Both the position numbers and the translations under genes were made by a program. DNA of 64,000 nucleotides. Source: Cryphonectria parasitica EP155. Taxonomy: Eukaryota; Ascomycota; Sordariomycetes; Diaporthales; Cryphonectriaceae. Below are positions 8,841-20,418 of the stretch, in pieces; the first letter of the stretch is position 1; each line of letters opens with the position of its first letter. The notes under the pieces were generated by a model, which was given only the letters and a program-made list of their open reading frames with translations, was not told the DNA's origin and searched no databases. The stretch lies in assembly GCF_011745365.1 (NCBI RefSeq), contig NW_024468916.1:3145630-3209629 (forward strand), given 5' to 3'.

Positions 8841-11009
8841 ATGTCTGTCGCTGTATCCGCCAGAGGGGAGCAATCCACCCAGCCCTTCCAGTGCCTTATC
8901 TGTCGGAGCCGATTCACCCGGCACGAGAACCTCAAACGTCACACTGCTCTCCATACGCGATCGTCGGACAAGGCCTCCTATTCCTGCGGGCTGTGCTCTG
9001 CCACTTTCTCCCGTAGAGACCTATGCACCCGTCACATGAGGAGGAAACACCCTGAACATGATGAGGCGCCGACTCTAGAGAGATCTCGCCCCCAACCGGC
9101 CGCGATCCCAGGACGATCCAGGAGGAAGAGGTCTCAGGACGTTGCATCGATTCTCGGCTCTTCCGCAGAGAGCCGCAGCACGTTGTGTTCAGGTCAATGG
9201 CGCAGTGAGATGCATCTAGACATGAGTGGCTCGAGTTGGCCTCCAGAGCTCTCGGGGGCGGCAGAAGATACCTACCGGCCCAACTATTCGCTCGACAGTC
9301 CGAATTCATCCACCGGTACCACCGGCGAACATACGAACACCGATGAGGGCGATATGACTTTTGAGGTTGGCCATGTTCAGCCGTCTTTATCATCATCATC
9401 ATCATCATCAGCGATTACGTCAGCACATCTCCCTTCGTTCACGAGATGTTTCACCGATATGGGATTGAGTACATCGCCCGTGATGCCTGCTCTAGATTTC
9501 AGCCTTCTTGAGCTCGACTTACCCGCAGCAGCGGCGGTGGAGGCCTGGAAGACTCCGTTCCCTGATGTCAGCGCAGTATCCAATCAGGCACTTCCAGAGA
9601 GCTTGTCACCACGGGATCTACAATTCCTCCAGGACGAGTGGTCTCCATCGGCGTCGCAGATCGAGCATGGACTTCGTCTCTACTTCAACTATGTATCACC
9701 CTTTTTCCCCTTTCTTCACCACCCAACATTTGACACGACCGGAAGACCACGCTATTTAATCCTGAGCATGCTCAGTCTTGGCTATCAGCATGGTGGAGAC
9801 CCTGACTGCGGCGAAGGGTCGTGTTCTGGTCCGAGTGTGTCTTTACATTGTTTTCACCAAGCCCGAGTTCAACTGGCCAGCATGGAAGGAAAAAACGACG
9901 ACTCGAACGACGGCATGGCGATGGTGCAGGCCTACCTCCTGCTCGAGATTTGCGCCATGATGTATCTCTGCGGAGAGAACTCGACGTACGGCCTGAAAAT
10001 GCATCCTCGGATGATCTCTCTAACGCGGTCTAGCGGTCTGACACAACCGACACGACCGAGTTCCCAACCAGCCAAGGACCTTCAGGAGATGTGGGAAGAC
10101 TTCATCCGGAGTGAATCACAAAAGCGAACAGTCTTGGCTGCGCACCAGATTGATGCGCTCTGGTATCAGCTCTTGTCTATCCCTCGGTCACTGTCACATC
10201 TCGAGATCAAACTCGAGCTGCCTTGCCCATCAGACTGCTGGGCTGCCAGCTCCGCCGAGAGCTGGGCATATTGCCAGCTAATGACGCGGTGTCCCTCAAC
10301 TTCGGTGCAGTACTCTGATGCCGTCCGCCACTTTCTCTCACCTGCACCAGATGCCGATCCACTACCTCCATTCGATCCTTACGGCGCCATAAACATCGCA
10401 CAGTTTCTCCTCTCCAGCGCACGGGAGGTCTCGGGTTGGTCTGCAATGACGGGGAGGCTCAGCTTGGAGAGGCTGGAGCCCCTGCGGTCATCACTAGTGG
10501 CGCTGGCTCCGTCCATCCGCCCGCAGGTCGAGTCCGCGGACTCGCCACTGGCAGCGTTGCAGGAGGCGACATGGGAGATCGCCATGATCGAGTTGCAGAT
10601 CTGGTCGCCCTCGCACACCTGCGGCATCATCGAGGGCAGCGTGGATGCGGCGCTGAGGGAGTCTACCAGACTGGCGGCCACAGGCGAAATCTCGTTTGGG
10701 ACGAAGACGGCCGAGGCCGCCCAACCTCACCTCGACTGGTTCCTGCGCTACCTTGACATAACGACCACTCCCGATGCTGAGCCGCCGTGGACCGCCCTGT
10801 ACGCATACAAAGCGTTCCTCATTGCATGGCAACTCCTGCGGAAGCAGGCACCAAACGCAATGCAGACTGTCGGTGTAGAGGACGGCGATGCTGAAGCGGC
10901 TATATCCTGGGCAAGAAACGTGTTTCAACGTAGGAGCGGACGGAGCATAGGCAAGATTATCATGACATGTTTAGACATATTGGTGGCAGGTAATACGGAT
11001 CATGCCTAA
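8841..11009 (+). CDS. C2H2 zinc-finger transcription factor with fungal MHR domain
   Basis: One exon, 722 residues, ATG at 8841. Two classical fingers open the protein: C18-x2-C21-x12-H34-x3-H38 and C49-x2-C52-x12-H65-x4-H70. A basic stretch (SRRKRS near 95-100) may be a nuclear signal. A serine run encoded by an ATC/TCA microsatellite lies near residues 182-190. From about residue 255 (a DEWSPSASQIEHGLRLYF segment) to the C-terminus the sequence has the look of the fungal transcription-factor middle homology region, with an FNYVSPFFPFLHHPTFD motif at its start. C2H2+MHR regulators include HxnR of the nicotinate cluster. Its position beside the oxygenase suggests a pathway-specific regulator. 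What it controls is inferred. Confidence 0.88.
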   Translation: MSVAVSARGEQSTQPFQCLICRSRFTRHENLKRHTALHTRSSDKASYSCGLCSATFSRRDLCTRHMRRKHPEHDEAPTLERSRPQPAAIPGRSRRKRSQDVASILGSSAESRSTLCSGQWRSEMHLDMSGSSWPPELSGAAEDTYRPNYSLDSPNSSTGTTGEHTNTDEGDMTFEVGHVQPSLSSSSSSSAITSAHLPSFTRCFTDMGLSTSPVMPALDFSLLELDLPAAAAVEAWKTPFPDVSAVSNQALPESLSPRDLQFLQDEWSPSASQIEHGLRLYFNYVSPFFPFLHHPTFDTTGRPRYLILSMLSLGYQHGGDPDCGEGSCSGPSVSLHCFHQARVQLASMEGKNDDSNDGMAMVQAYLLLEICAMMYLCGENSTYGLKMHPRMISLTRSSGLTQPTRPSSQPAKDLQEMWEDFIRSESQKRTVLAAHQIDALWYQLLSIPRSLSHLEIKLELPCPSDCWAASSAESWAYCQLMTRCPSTSVQYSDAVRHFLSPAPDADPLPPFDPYGAINIAQFLLSSAREVSGWSAMTGRLSLERLEPLRSSLVALAPSIRPQVESADSPLAALQEATWEIAMIELQIWSPSHTCGIIEGSVDAALRESTRLAATGEISFGTKTAEAAQPHLDWFLRYLDITTTPDAEPPWTALYAYKAFLIAWQLLRKQAPNAMQTVGVEDGDAEAAISWARNVFQRRSGRSIGKIIMTCLDILVAGNTDHA

Positions 11010-11463
11010 GGGGTCTCATCACGAGCCTCGGTCTGCAGGAAACACTACTCATTGGACTGATAGCTAATCTATTCTGTATTGTGCTGTACATCTGCTAGGT
11101 TTGTGTAGTAGAGCGTGACGATTCTTTTGCTCGTAGAGACAGGGCGAGCAAGGCAACCTCCATCCCGGCTGTATTGTTTCCTGCAGCATTGCTAGTATTC
11201 ACAGATGCGATATTACTAACGAGTGTCCTTGTTCTGCACAGACAAGGAGTATTACCACAATGGCTTACCACCATGAACGGATGCAGAAACCATCGTTGGT
11301 CTGGCCGGGCGAAAGCAACGCAACATGATTTCGGATCTACAGGTCAAGGGAATTTGGCGATCAAATGTCAAGGACACACGGTGACCCGCATCGTCCAACC
11401 AGAGGCATTCGCAGTTTCTTACTCGGCTCGCACCTGTCACATAATTAGACTAGTTACGACGTC
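11010..11463. other. Intergenic, no gene seen
   Basis: 454 bases between the C2H2 regulator and the first recognisable GH3 fragment. No family similarity or notable repeat is seen. Confidence 0.4.
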
Positions 11464-13240
11464 TTGGCTGAGTACCAAAGCGGCATCCTCGGTGAGTCGT
11501 CAAAAGGCTCACCAGCTTGGACGACGTCTGGTCTGATTATAGGCGCTGCAAATTTTTGTGATAACTATAATCTCGTACCAAATATGCTGCTTGTTGCAAG
11601 TCTGGTGCGAGAAGAGCAGATGAATTCGACAGGCCTTGGGATATCATACATCACAGTCACGGATTCTTTGGACTCCATTCGTAATCTTTGGGGTACGCTG
11701 CTCCCAGCGTCTCTATCATTTGGTGCTTCGTTCAACATCCCGCTCTACACGCTTGCGACAAGTGTGATCAGAGATGAGAATGTGGCTGTTGGGGCCCGCT
11801 GGTTCCTGTCTCCAGAGCTCGATCCGGCTGAAGATCCTCATGAAGGCAGGGTTAGCGAAACATGAGTGCCCATAACCCAAGCTTATGCATACCACACATC
11901 TTCATGGCCGTAGAATATCTCTGGATGAGTACAAAGGTATGGTGAAGATGTCGCAGGTAAAAAGAGTGACCACTCCCAGCTGACTGGAAGCGATGGTGGT
12001 CTATATAGCTGACGGGGTCGGACTCGCACAGAGGATCATTACCTAGTAGGCGAATTCGGCACAGCTTACGAAAAAGAAATGCAAGAGCTCGACAACAATG
12101 GCTAATATATCAAAGTGGCCAGCACGGTCAAGCACTTTGTCTACGGTCAAAGCAGCGGCGGTATAAACGCAGCCTCACAATACGGCGGAGTAAATCGCTT
12201 TATGAACGAGCAAGCGATGAAATTTCTCAAAGTGGTCTAGAATGCTAAGCCTATTTCTTGATGGCTTCGTATAGTGCTGTGAACCGAGTGCACATGGCGG
12301 CCAACAAATACATGATTCAAAATGTCCTCCGAAATACAATTGGCTTCGACGGCATAATCATGTATAGTGCTGGGAAAATCAATGAACTACAATCGTTGCA
12401 CTTGGCCGCCGGTTCAGCCAGGGATGCAGCGGTCAATGCCATGAGGGCCGTCATCGGGTTGGAGCTCTCGCCAGGCCAGCCAGCAATATTTGCCAATCTG
12501 CTCGGCTGTGCTGATGATTACGCTGTTGTCACTTTGGTTGGTGACGCTGTCCACTGCGCCTTCTGGAGATTAAGTTTCCACAGGCCCTTTTGATGCGCCC
12601 TTGCTTACAATCGAGAACCTCAATACGACGATGCGAGAAGCGAGTCATCTAGAAATCGCTAGAAACGCATCGGAAGAGGCTATCGTCTTGCTTCATGACG
12701 GGGTTTGGCCGCTCTCAGAAGCAATCACCAACTCGAGTAACATAGCAGTCTTAGGACCCCTTGCTAAGCTCCTGGTCACGGGCTCCTACGCACCCAACAA
12801 CTCCACACGGCCCCTCCATGGAAAACCCTTTCTTCAATCCCGCGAGGAAAAGGTTGGCGCCGTTAAAGTGAACTACCTCAAAAAGTTGACGTCACCAATA
12901 CCTCCAACTCATTCCGCATCTTCGCCGCCGTCTCTGCAGCGAAGCAGGCTAGTTTAGCCATCATTTGCCTTGGTTCGGTGTTGGTACTCGCTAAGGATGG
13001 CGCAGCAAAGTGGCGCACAGATGGCGAATTTTTGCACGTCCCTCTTGAGCTGGCTAGGACCGCAGCAAAAACCTTCTCAACGCGGTTCTCTGGACAGAGC
13101 TTTGCGCTATCGAATTCGACAGTGGTGAGGACGAGTGCAATTCTGCAGAATCTTTTTCGCGGGCGAGTTCACGGGGAGGGCATTGGTCCAAATTTTATTC
13201 AGCAGTGTTAACTCAAGTGCCAATTGCCAATTCATCTGCC
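11464..13240 (+). pseudogene. GH3 glycosidase (beta-glucosidase/xylosidase type), decayed
   Basis: Fragments in several plus-strand frames follow the GH3 order. About 11700-11864 holds SLSFGASFNIPLYTLAT and ARWFLSPELDPAEDPHEGRVSE, the spot where intact enzymes have the conserved DPRWGR. About 12113-12180 reads TVKHFVYGQ, the conserved lysine-histidine motif. About 12258-12365 reads ASYSAVNRVHMAANKY...GFDGIIMYSAG; the nucleophile position expected after GFDG reads YSAG instead of SDWG. About 12630-12790 reads the ARNASEEAIVLL segment followed by IAVLGPLA. About 12896-12970 reads AAVSAAKQASLAIICLG. Stops, frame changes and lost catalytic residues show that it is dead. The decay is general (indels and substitutions) rather than purely C-to-T. 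No single start or end can be fixed, so the limits are approximate. Confidence 0.75.
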
Positions 13241-15777
13241 TCTAATAGCGGAGCTACGCCCATCTTTTACCACTGCCTGCCAAGCGACGTAGGCTCTTAC
13301 TGAAGTCTGCCGGCGCTGGACCGGGCAAATCCGCCGTTCAAGTTTGGGTACGGTCTGAAGGCACACGGCATTTTGGTTTTCGGCACCGGAAGTAAGCGCC
13401 ATCTCTAGAGGAAACAAAGTGTCGTTGCCAGTAATATTAGTGTCAAACACGGGTTGGTGTCGGAAGGAAGTCGCCCAGGTCTACTTCTGACAGCAATACA
13501 CAGCCATCGAAACTCCAAACAGACAGCTTATCCGGTTCAGCAAGGTCGACCTGGCACACGGGGAAGAGACGGTGATGAACTGAACAATTATACATCGCGA
13601 GGTTGGATACTGGCAAGACTTAGAATGGATCGTAGACTCGGATAATATCTATGCGAGGGCAAAAAAGCTCGTATTGCAGTGCGCTAAAGAGAAGAGAAAA
13701 GAAGAGAAAAACCACGAGGGCAACTAACTGAGGCTATCAACAGGTCTGGCTGTTGGCTGGCTGGCTGGGCCGTGCACGGCCTAGGGCCAGTGACTCACTG
13801 GCCCTCGCACAATATCACTTTCTGGATTGGGAGTTCGTCGAGAGAAGATGACTTACAAGCCGTACTGCCAACTTATAATCACGGATAGGACTGGCAATAG
13901 ATACAAGCTCGAGCATTCGTATACATCAATAACAAAAGTTATTTTGCTCAGTATGTGAGTAAAGTTCAGGGTACCTTCTTAGGTATAGGAACTAGATGCC
14001 AGGCCTTCTCTTTACTACGTATCTTTTTTCTCGGTTCTTAACCACCCGGGAAAGTCTAAGATAGAGGATTCATACAATTCTCGTGCCTTCTTGACCGTGT
14101 TTTTCCCGACAGAGATCCTTTGACCGACTTTTGCCCAGAGGAGTCTGGTATCAAGATCTTGCGTGCAACTGTGGTCGAACTTGGTTCAGCACTACGTATC
14201 CCCAATGCTGCATATTCCGTTGTGGTGTTTTTTTCTTCTTCTTGTTCGTAAATCAGTTGTCTTGTAGTTTGTAACATATTGGATGGGTTACAATGCCTCG
14301 GAAAACATTTTCAAACTTCTTAATTGGTAATAGGCTACTGTCGGGAAAAGATGATCGCCAGTCTCTCAGAACTGGCTGCAGGTTCTTCGCTCTCGCTTTC
14401 CAACATCCTCGCTGCGCCCCGCCCCCCCCTTTCCGGCGCTCCAGTGCCGTAAACCTTGCACTATGTTACGTCCATTACAACCCCCAGGGTCCAGTGCCGT
14501 ACCCCCAGGGACTGATTTTCTCATTTCGTACCTGAGCAAAACACATTTATGAAGTGGATGTAATTGTTGTTTACCTACCATGTTAGCCAAGCTTCTTCTC
14601 GAAATAATATTTATTATAGACAAGTATTGCTTGGATTTCGGCCTCTATTTACTTAATTATCATTCAACTATTGGAGTAGGTCTGACTTCGATTTGGCATT
14701 TGTATAGTATAGTAAGAACTGCTTGGGCGGAGAAGTGGTAAAATCAATGCCTGGGATGGCACATGAAGGCCAGGACTCCTTGTGTGTGCAGATTTAAACT
14801 AGTGCCGAAATCTTCTTTGATGTTAGTATTATAAATCAGGCATATAGGTATGTACTATAAGTCCTTGCCGGACCCGTTCTGTCTGGTCATCCAACTTTAC
14901 ATCATGATGCGAGAACTTGTAATACTCTGCAGCGATTTGACTAGATCATTGCGAGATTTGTGTTTTACCGGTCAAATGCTGGAATTTAACGTGTAGATAA
15001 TTAACTCTCCCGATAGTCGGCGGCGGCGGTAGAAGACGAGCAACTTGTTTCTACTGTAACTAGGGTGCTATAGCACTGGGGAAACTGATTCTTTGGGTGG
15101 GGCACTCTGCACAAATTGTCCGAATCCGGTAGGGCCGTGACCCATAAGCACCACAGTACCATAATCTGGTATTATCGGTATCTTTGGGCAACTGGGTCAG
15201 TTTCTATGGGGCTTCTTTCGCAACGACCCCTCTAGTACTTCAGTGACAGGATATGACCAAGGATTGACAAGACGCACGGGATACAAGGTACTCAGCTAGG
15301 GTGCCCTTATTTCAGTACTAAACCCGTACGTACTTCATGCAGCCAACGTTCAACTAGAAGAAAGCCTTGCCCCACCGGTAGGCACAAACATGTCTGTGTG
15401 GGGGGCGCTATCTGTCATATATCATGCACATAAGAGGAGCGAGACCGAGAGCGAAATACTAGTAAGCAGGGTTGAACCCGCGCCACGCAACATTGCCCTG
15501 CAGATCCCCCCTAGTTGCGGGCCGTTTCCATGTAAACGGCAGTTCGTTCGAACACTCGGATATCTGGGGCAGGCGGCATTATATCATAGCTACTCGATGC
15601 AAACTACCAAATTTGAGCTCGATATAGAGCCGTGAGTATATAATAAATCATGAGTCTCCCTTTCTTCCCGAGGACGCTTGGGATAAAATCTATCTCTTCT
15701 TTACAGCCTTCCGCTTCCCCCAACCTTCGCTTGATTCAAAGCCGATCACTGCCTGCTGCGACACACCTCCCTTCACT
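13241..15777. other. Long intergenic stretch, no gene recognised
   Basis: About 2.5 kb. It may contain the last decayed GH3 sequence up to roughly 13450. The rest has only short frames, a GGCT-rich patch near 13750 and duplicated 'ccagtgccgtaa/ccagtgccgtac' words near 14441 and 14491. No family is recognised. The last 150 bases are the promoter of the FAD oxidase. Confidence 0.4.
15637..15644 (+). promoter_or_regulatory. TATA box of the FAD oxidase
   Basis: TATATAAT lies 134 bases before the ATG at 15778, followed by a CT-rich stretch (15655-15730) typical of fungal transcription starts. Confidence 0.45.
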
Positions 15778-17365
15778 ATGAAGAAATCACTTGCCCTTGC
15801 GGCAGCAGCTAGCTCGATGAGTGAGACGGCTCTGGCTTCGAACTTCTCCTCACCAGCTCAGGCTTGCCAATTCTTCAGCTCCCAATGGGGCAATCTTACT
15901 TCGTTTCCCAACTCGACCGTATATATCGACATCAACACGGATTACTGGGACGCGGCGGCAGCACTTGGACCAGCCTGCATTGTTGCTCCTGACACGACAG
16001 AGCGTATGAGCATTGCTGTCCAGACCTTAGTTCAATACAACACCCCCTTCGCCATCAAGGGCGGTGGCCACTTGGCTATTGCCGGTTCCAGTGAGCATGC
16101 CCTGCCTCAGTGCTAGTGTAATGATTGGGAAGGAAAGTGGACTAATACTTGTTTTAGACAACATCAACTCCACCGGCGTGCTCCTTGCCAGCACCAACCT
16201 GAACCAGATTGACCTCGCTGCCGACCATGAGACCGTCGATGTCGGCCCCGGCAACAGATGGGGAACCGTAATGGACTACCTCCAAGACTACCAACTGTCC
16301 GTTGTCGGTGGTCGGATGTCCATTGTTGGCGTCCCAGGGCTTCTCACCGGCGGTGGCATGTCCAACTTCGGCAACGAGTTTGGCTGGGCGGCCTCCAATA
16401 TCGACGAATACACCTGCGTGCTGGCCGATGGCACCATCGCCAACGTGACGGCAAGCAACGAATACTCGGACCTGCACTGGGCGCTCCGCGGCGGTGGGAA
16501 CTCCTTCTGCATTGTCACCAATTTCAAGCTACGTACCATCGACGTCCCAGCCTTCACTGCGGGCGAGCGTACTTGGACCTCGAACCAGAGCCAGGGCTTC
16601 CTCGACGCCGTATACAACATGGCCGTTAACCCCAACCCTGACGTGAAGGGTGCCCTCACTCCTGTTGCCAATGCCGGTAGTTCCCAGAATGGCACAACGT
16701 ATACCAGCATGATGTTTTATAACGGGAACAACACAACGCCAGAATTCTTCCAGAACTTCTCCGCCCCCATCCTCCCCCCAGCCACCGACTCGTACGGGCC
16801 CATGGAAGGCATGGGTGCCGCAGCCACACTCATGTCGACAGGCACCGACGAGATCGCTGGCTTCCGAGAGGGCTGGTGGTTCCTGACCTTGCGCGCCAAT
16901 CGCGAGGCTCTGCAGCTGATCCACGATACCTATTTCGAGATGATCGCCTCATACTTCGCGGACGTGGACATCTGGATCACGGGTTTAGCCATGAACATCG
17001 TCAGCAAGCAGTATGTGCTCGGCGGCTTGGAGCAGGGCGGCCCCGATCCCATGGGACTGGACCCCGATGTGGCACCATACCTCATGATCGAGGAGTCGAT
17101 CACATGGTACGAAGCGTCAGACGATGCTACTATCCAGGCGTTTTATGATGCTTTCAACGCAAACATTACCGCACAGCTGGAGCCTCTCGGTGTGCTTGTC
17201 CCTTATGTGTATTTGAATGATGCCAATGGCGAGCAAGATGTCTTTGGTGGATACCCAGCCGCGAATGTGGAAAGGCTGAAGGCTATCCGGGACAAGTACG
17301 ATCCTACTCGGGTCTACACTGACTTGATGCCAGGTGGATGGAAGGTAGCTAATTACGAAGCCTAA
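15778..17365 (+). CDS. Secreted FAD-linked oxidase (berberine-bridge/6-hydroxynicotine-oxidase type)
   Basis: Two exons, 15778-16090 and 16158-17365, give 506 residues. The 67-bp intron is GTGAGC...TAG. A signal peptide is likely (MKKSLALAAAASSMSETALAS). The FAD-binding PCMH domain has IKGGGH at about 93-98, where H98 is the usual flavin-attaching histidine, and later VGPGNRWGTVMDYL and GGMSNFGNEFGWAASNIDEY. The C-terminal berberine-bridge element carries the YLNDANGEQDVFGGYP region followed by KYDPTRVY. Many NxS/T sites fit secretion. The family oxidises alcohols, amines or sugars with oxygen. A second cysteine for bicovalent flavin is not seen at the usual position (ALRGGGNSFCIV is the next motif). 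It is convergent with the HDH-like gene. The substrate is unknown. Confidence 0.9.
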
Positions 17366-17816
17366 ATTCGTTAGGATAATTTTATGAAGGAAATGCCGGG
17401 ATGGCTAATGCTATTCTAGTTAGACTAAAATAGACAGAGCTGGACCCATTGGCTACAAGCCTACAATAAACTCTTCTTTGGTATATGTTACCGGTGCTAT
17501 TTAGAGTTTAATTTCTGTCACGAGCACAACAAAGTAAGAATCTTCAAAATGTGTATTATAATATTAGCTGCTGTTCACGAATTTGGTAAGTAATGGCAGT
17601 AACTCGCAGGGAGGGGTTTTGGGCCAGCTAGAGTTTTCGGCCACCCTGCACAGCAATAGACCCCGCAATCGAATGCAAAGAAATAGAGCACAGAAATTCA
17701 AACCGGAAAGAGAGTTCATGAGTATCTAGCTCGTTCAAAAGTACAGTAACATCATTTTGATAATATCCATATAAGCGTCTGCGTTGATCGGGTTGGCATT
17801 CTGACTTCACCAAGCA
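17366..17816. other. Intergenic between convergent genes
   Basis: 451 AT-rich bases holding the two 3' untranslated regions. No gene is seen. Confidence 0.4.
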
Positions 17817-19243
17817 TCAATACTCGGCCTGTGCCTTCGTGATCCACTCGTACTCATCACCCAGATACTTCTGTGCTCTCAAATCGCCGGACCGGGCGTG
17901 GCCCTCAAAATTTTCCGCCCGTGAGCATCTACCGCAGAGTCTTCCCATTTCACCGCTCGCATCGTCGTCCAATATATACTGATAAGACTGAGTCTTCAGA
18001 AACTTCCCCACCCACAGGCCGCCAGTGTATCTGCCAGCTTTGCGAGTTGGTAGTACATGATTTGTGCCGATGCACTATTCATCGTCAGAACAATATTTCC
18101 TGAGGAAATGTGAAAAGGATCCAGAAAAGCCTTACCTTGTCGCCATAAGAAACACACGTCTTTTCACCGAGGAAGAGGGCTCCGTAGTTGGACATCTTCT
18201 CAAGCGCCTCTTTGGGGCATTGAGTTAGGATTTGAACATGCTCGCTCGAATACTCGTCCGCAACCTGGAAAGCCTCCTCGGTGCTATTGACGAGAAGTAC
18301 CTGACCGAAATCCCTCCAGGCAACCCCTGCCACCTCGGCGGTCGGCAGATTCTCAAGAAGCTTGTCTACAACTCTGATGGTTTCCTTACCGACACGTTCC
18401 GATGTCGTAATGAGTATGGCAGGAGAATCCGGACCATGTTCGGCTTGAGACAGCAAATCGGTTGCAACGGTGAATGGGTCTGCGTGCTCATCTGCCACGA
18501 TCAGGGTCTCGGTTGGGCCGGCGAAAAGGTCGATACCAATGTCTCCGAAAAGAAGACGTTTGGCTTCCGCCACGAACGCATTGCCAGGGCCGGCGATGAA
18601 GTCTACCTTTCTCATCGTCTCCGTACCGACCGCCATAGCAGCAATAGCCTGCGTACCCCCAAGGATGAATATCTCATCGGCGCCAGCAAAGTGAGCTGCG
18701 GCAACGGTTGCGTTGGGGAGCTGCCCTTGGATTGGAGGCGTGCATGCGATGATTTGCTTTACTCCGGCAACTTTGGCTGTAGTAATCGTCATATGTGCAG
18801 AGGCAAGGAGAGGATACCGGCCTCCAGGGATGTATCTAACCTAGTAAGCTATCTGTCCACATGTTTATCTCATGAACTACTTACGTGCCGACTCGGTTGA
18901 TTGGATTGTTTTTGTGTCCGAGAACAATGCCAGGTTGTATCTCGATCTCGAGATCCTTGATACAAGACCTCTGGGCTTCGGCAAACTTGCGAACATTTGC
19001 TTGGGCAGTCTTGATGTCCTGCACGGTCTGTGGGGAGATCTTGGCAATGCAGTTTTGAATTTCTTCCGGAGATAGCTTGAACGAGTCCGGAGACCAATGA
19101 TCGAATTTCTGGGAGTATGTCCTTACAGCCTTGTCACCTTCGTCCCTGATGGCATGGATGACTGCTTGAACAATGCTGGTGACCTTCTGATTTGACTCTA
19201 CGTTTGCGCTCAACCGCGCAGTCTTGAGATGATGGGGAGCCAT
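17817..19243 (-). CDS. Stand-alone histidinol-dehydrogenase-like enzyme (HpsN type)
   Basis: Three exons, 19243-18885, 18835-18136 and 18074-17817, give 438 residues. The introns are 49 bp (GTAAGT...TAG) and 61 bp (GTAAGG...TAG, CTGAC branch point). The joins yield VGTYIPGGRYPLLASAHM and YGDK-CIGTNHVLPT. Zinc and catalytic residues of the family are present: LSQAEHG (Gln, His), SSEHVQI (Glu-His), the Asp of YGDK, GTNH and the His of GHARSGDLR. In fungi histidine biosynthesis uses a fused HIS4 protein, so a single-domain copy is not the biosynthetic enzyme. The YGDKxIGTNHxLPT and KFDxWSPxSF patterns recall bacterial HpsN, which oxidises dihydroxypropanesulfonate to sulfolactate. Transfer from bacteria followed by intron gain is inferred. 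ATGs at 19255 and 19318 are alternatives. It is divergent from the decarboxylase gene. Confidence 0.85.
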
Positions 19244-20418
19244 TGGGCCTGTCATCGCTCTCTCTGGAGCGTTGGTAGAGTTTAGTCTGGGACCAGAGGT
19301 GTCAATATGGCCCCTCATTCTTATGTACTGACGGATATGTGGGCAATCCGCCCATTGTATCGGGATGTGGGAGGCTTTTGGTCTTCAACACTGCAGTTGA
19401 ATGGTCGGAAGTACGGAACAGTCACAGATGAGCCCCCTTGTAGGTTCGCAAAAGCCGGCTCAAAGGGACGGCAGTTGATCAGTGACATCAATCCCGTATT
19501 CGATCCGCCGTACTTAATTGGCTGCGTTCGTTACTGTTTGTATAAGCATTTGAATTGGGGTAGGACTCGAACGTAGGTGCACGAGACTAGAGTCCTGCGT
19601 CTGCCGACAAACAGCCATCGTGTTAGCATTTTCTGCCAATGCGGAAACGATGGGAGGGGGAAAGGGAATGTTTGGTTAAGCTGTTTTTGAAACTACTCGA
19701 TCCGTATCCATGCCATGCACAGCCTTTGTCTCTCGAATTCACCGACACATTCAATTATGCTTTAAAACGAAACCTACCCTTTTTGCACTATAATGCACTT
19801 AATCCACGAAATCTACAAACCCAATCGGATGGATATTGCCTCCCACGCTGTCGTGGGCCATTGAACATGTCCGAAAATGCTCGATGCGGCTCGAGTCATA
19901 AGCCGTCGCGATGTTCAATTATGTTGTTTGAAAGTACGTTTTGCAAGATCACAAGGTCCGGGGCAACTCAAATGCCGCATAGCGATGGTGCTTTCGCGGT
20001 GGATCTCCTCGCCGCAAATCCCGATGGACGTGGACTGAAGGCCCATAAAACGGTGACGTTCGTTTTCATAACATCTCGAGATTTTGGAAAACATCAGGTG
20101 ATGATCTCGACATGCCAGTCATAAAACCGTACAACCCCTTCCTATATGGAGACCTAACATTCTTGATAGAACCACAATGCTATGCTTCGCACGTTATAGA
20201 AGAAGCGAAGGGCGAAATAGATGTTACATAACTAGGAAAATGAAAGTCTATAAAGCAGTGGGAGATGCCACCGAGCATTTTGTGATTATCCTATGTTAGT
20301 TGCTATCCAGAACGAAAGCAGTTTGTCGAATCACCTTTATACTTGCAACTCACCAAGCTCATTCAACCATCTTCCTGTGGAACCATTCTCTAAAGTCTCA
20401 ACAGGCAACATTGTTACG
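19244..20418. promoter_or_regulatory. Divergent promoter, HDH-like / decarboxylase-like
   Basis: 1.17 kb between outward-facing starts. A TATA-like CTATAAAG (20248-20255) lies 165 bases before the decarboxylase ATG. There is no gene inside and no copy of the GGAGGAGCTCCTCC palindrome. Confidence 0.4.

Noticed and set aside
8932..9408. Minus-strand frame with a methionine run opposite the C2H2 gene
   Set aside because: It is the reverse of the coding strand; the methionine run is the TCA/ATC repeat that encodes serines in the real protein.
14056..14623. Small minus-strand frames near 14.1-14.6 kb as transposase pieces
   Set aside because: No HTH or DDE motif and no terminal repeats could be found around them.
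17817..19243. The HDH-like gene as the histidine-biosynthesis enzyme
   Set aside because: Fungi use a fused HIS4 protein; this copy is single-domain, matches the HpsN pattern better and sits among catabolic genes.
19639..20124. 161-residue frame in the HDH/decarboxylase promoter
   Set aside because: No recognisable domain, no intron or start context, and it lies between two divergent starts; probably chance.
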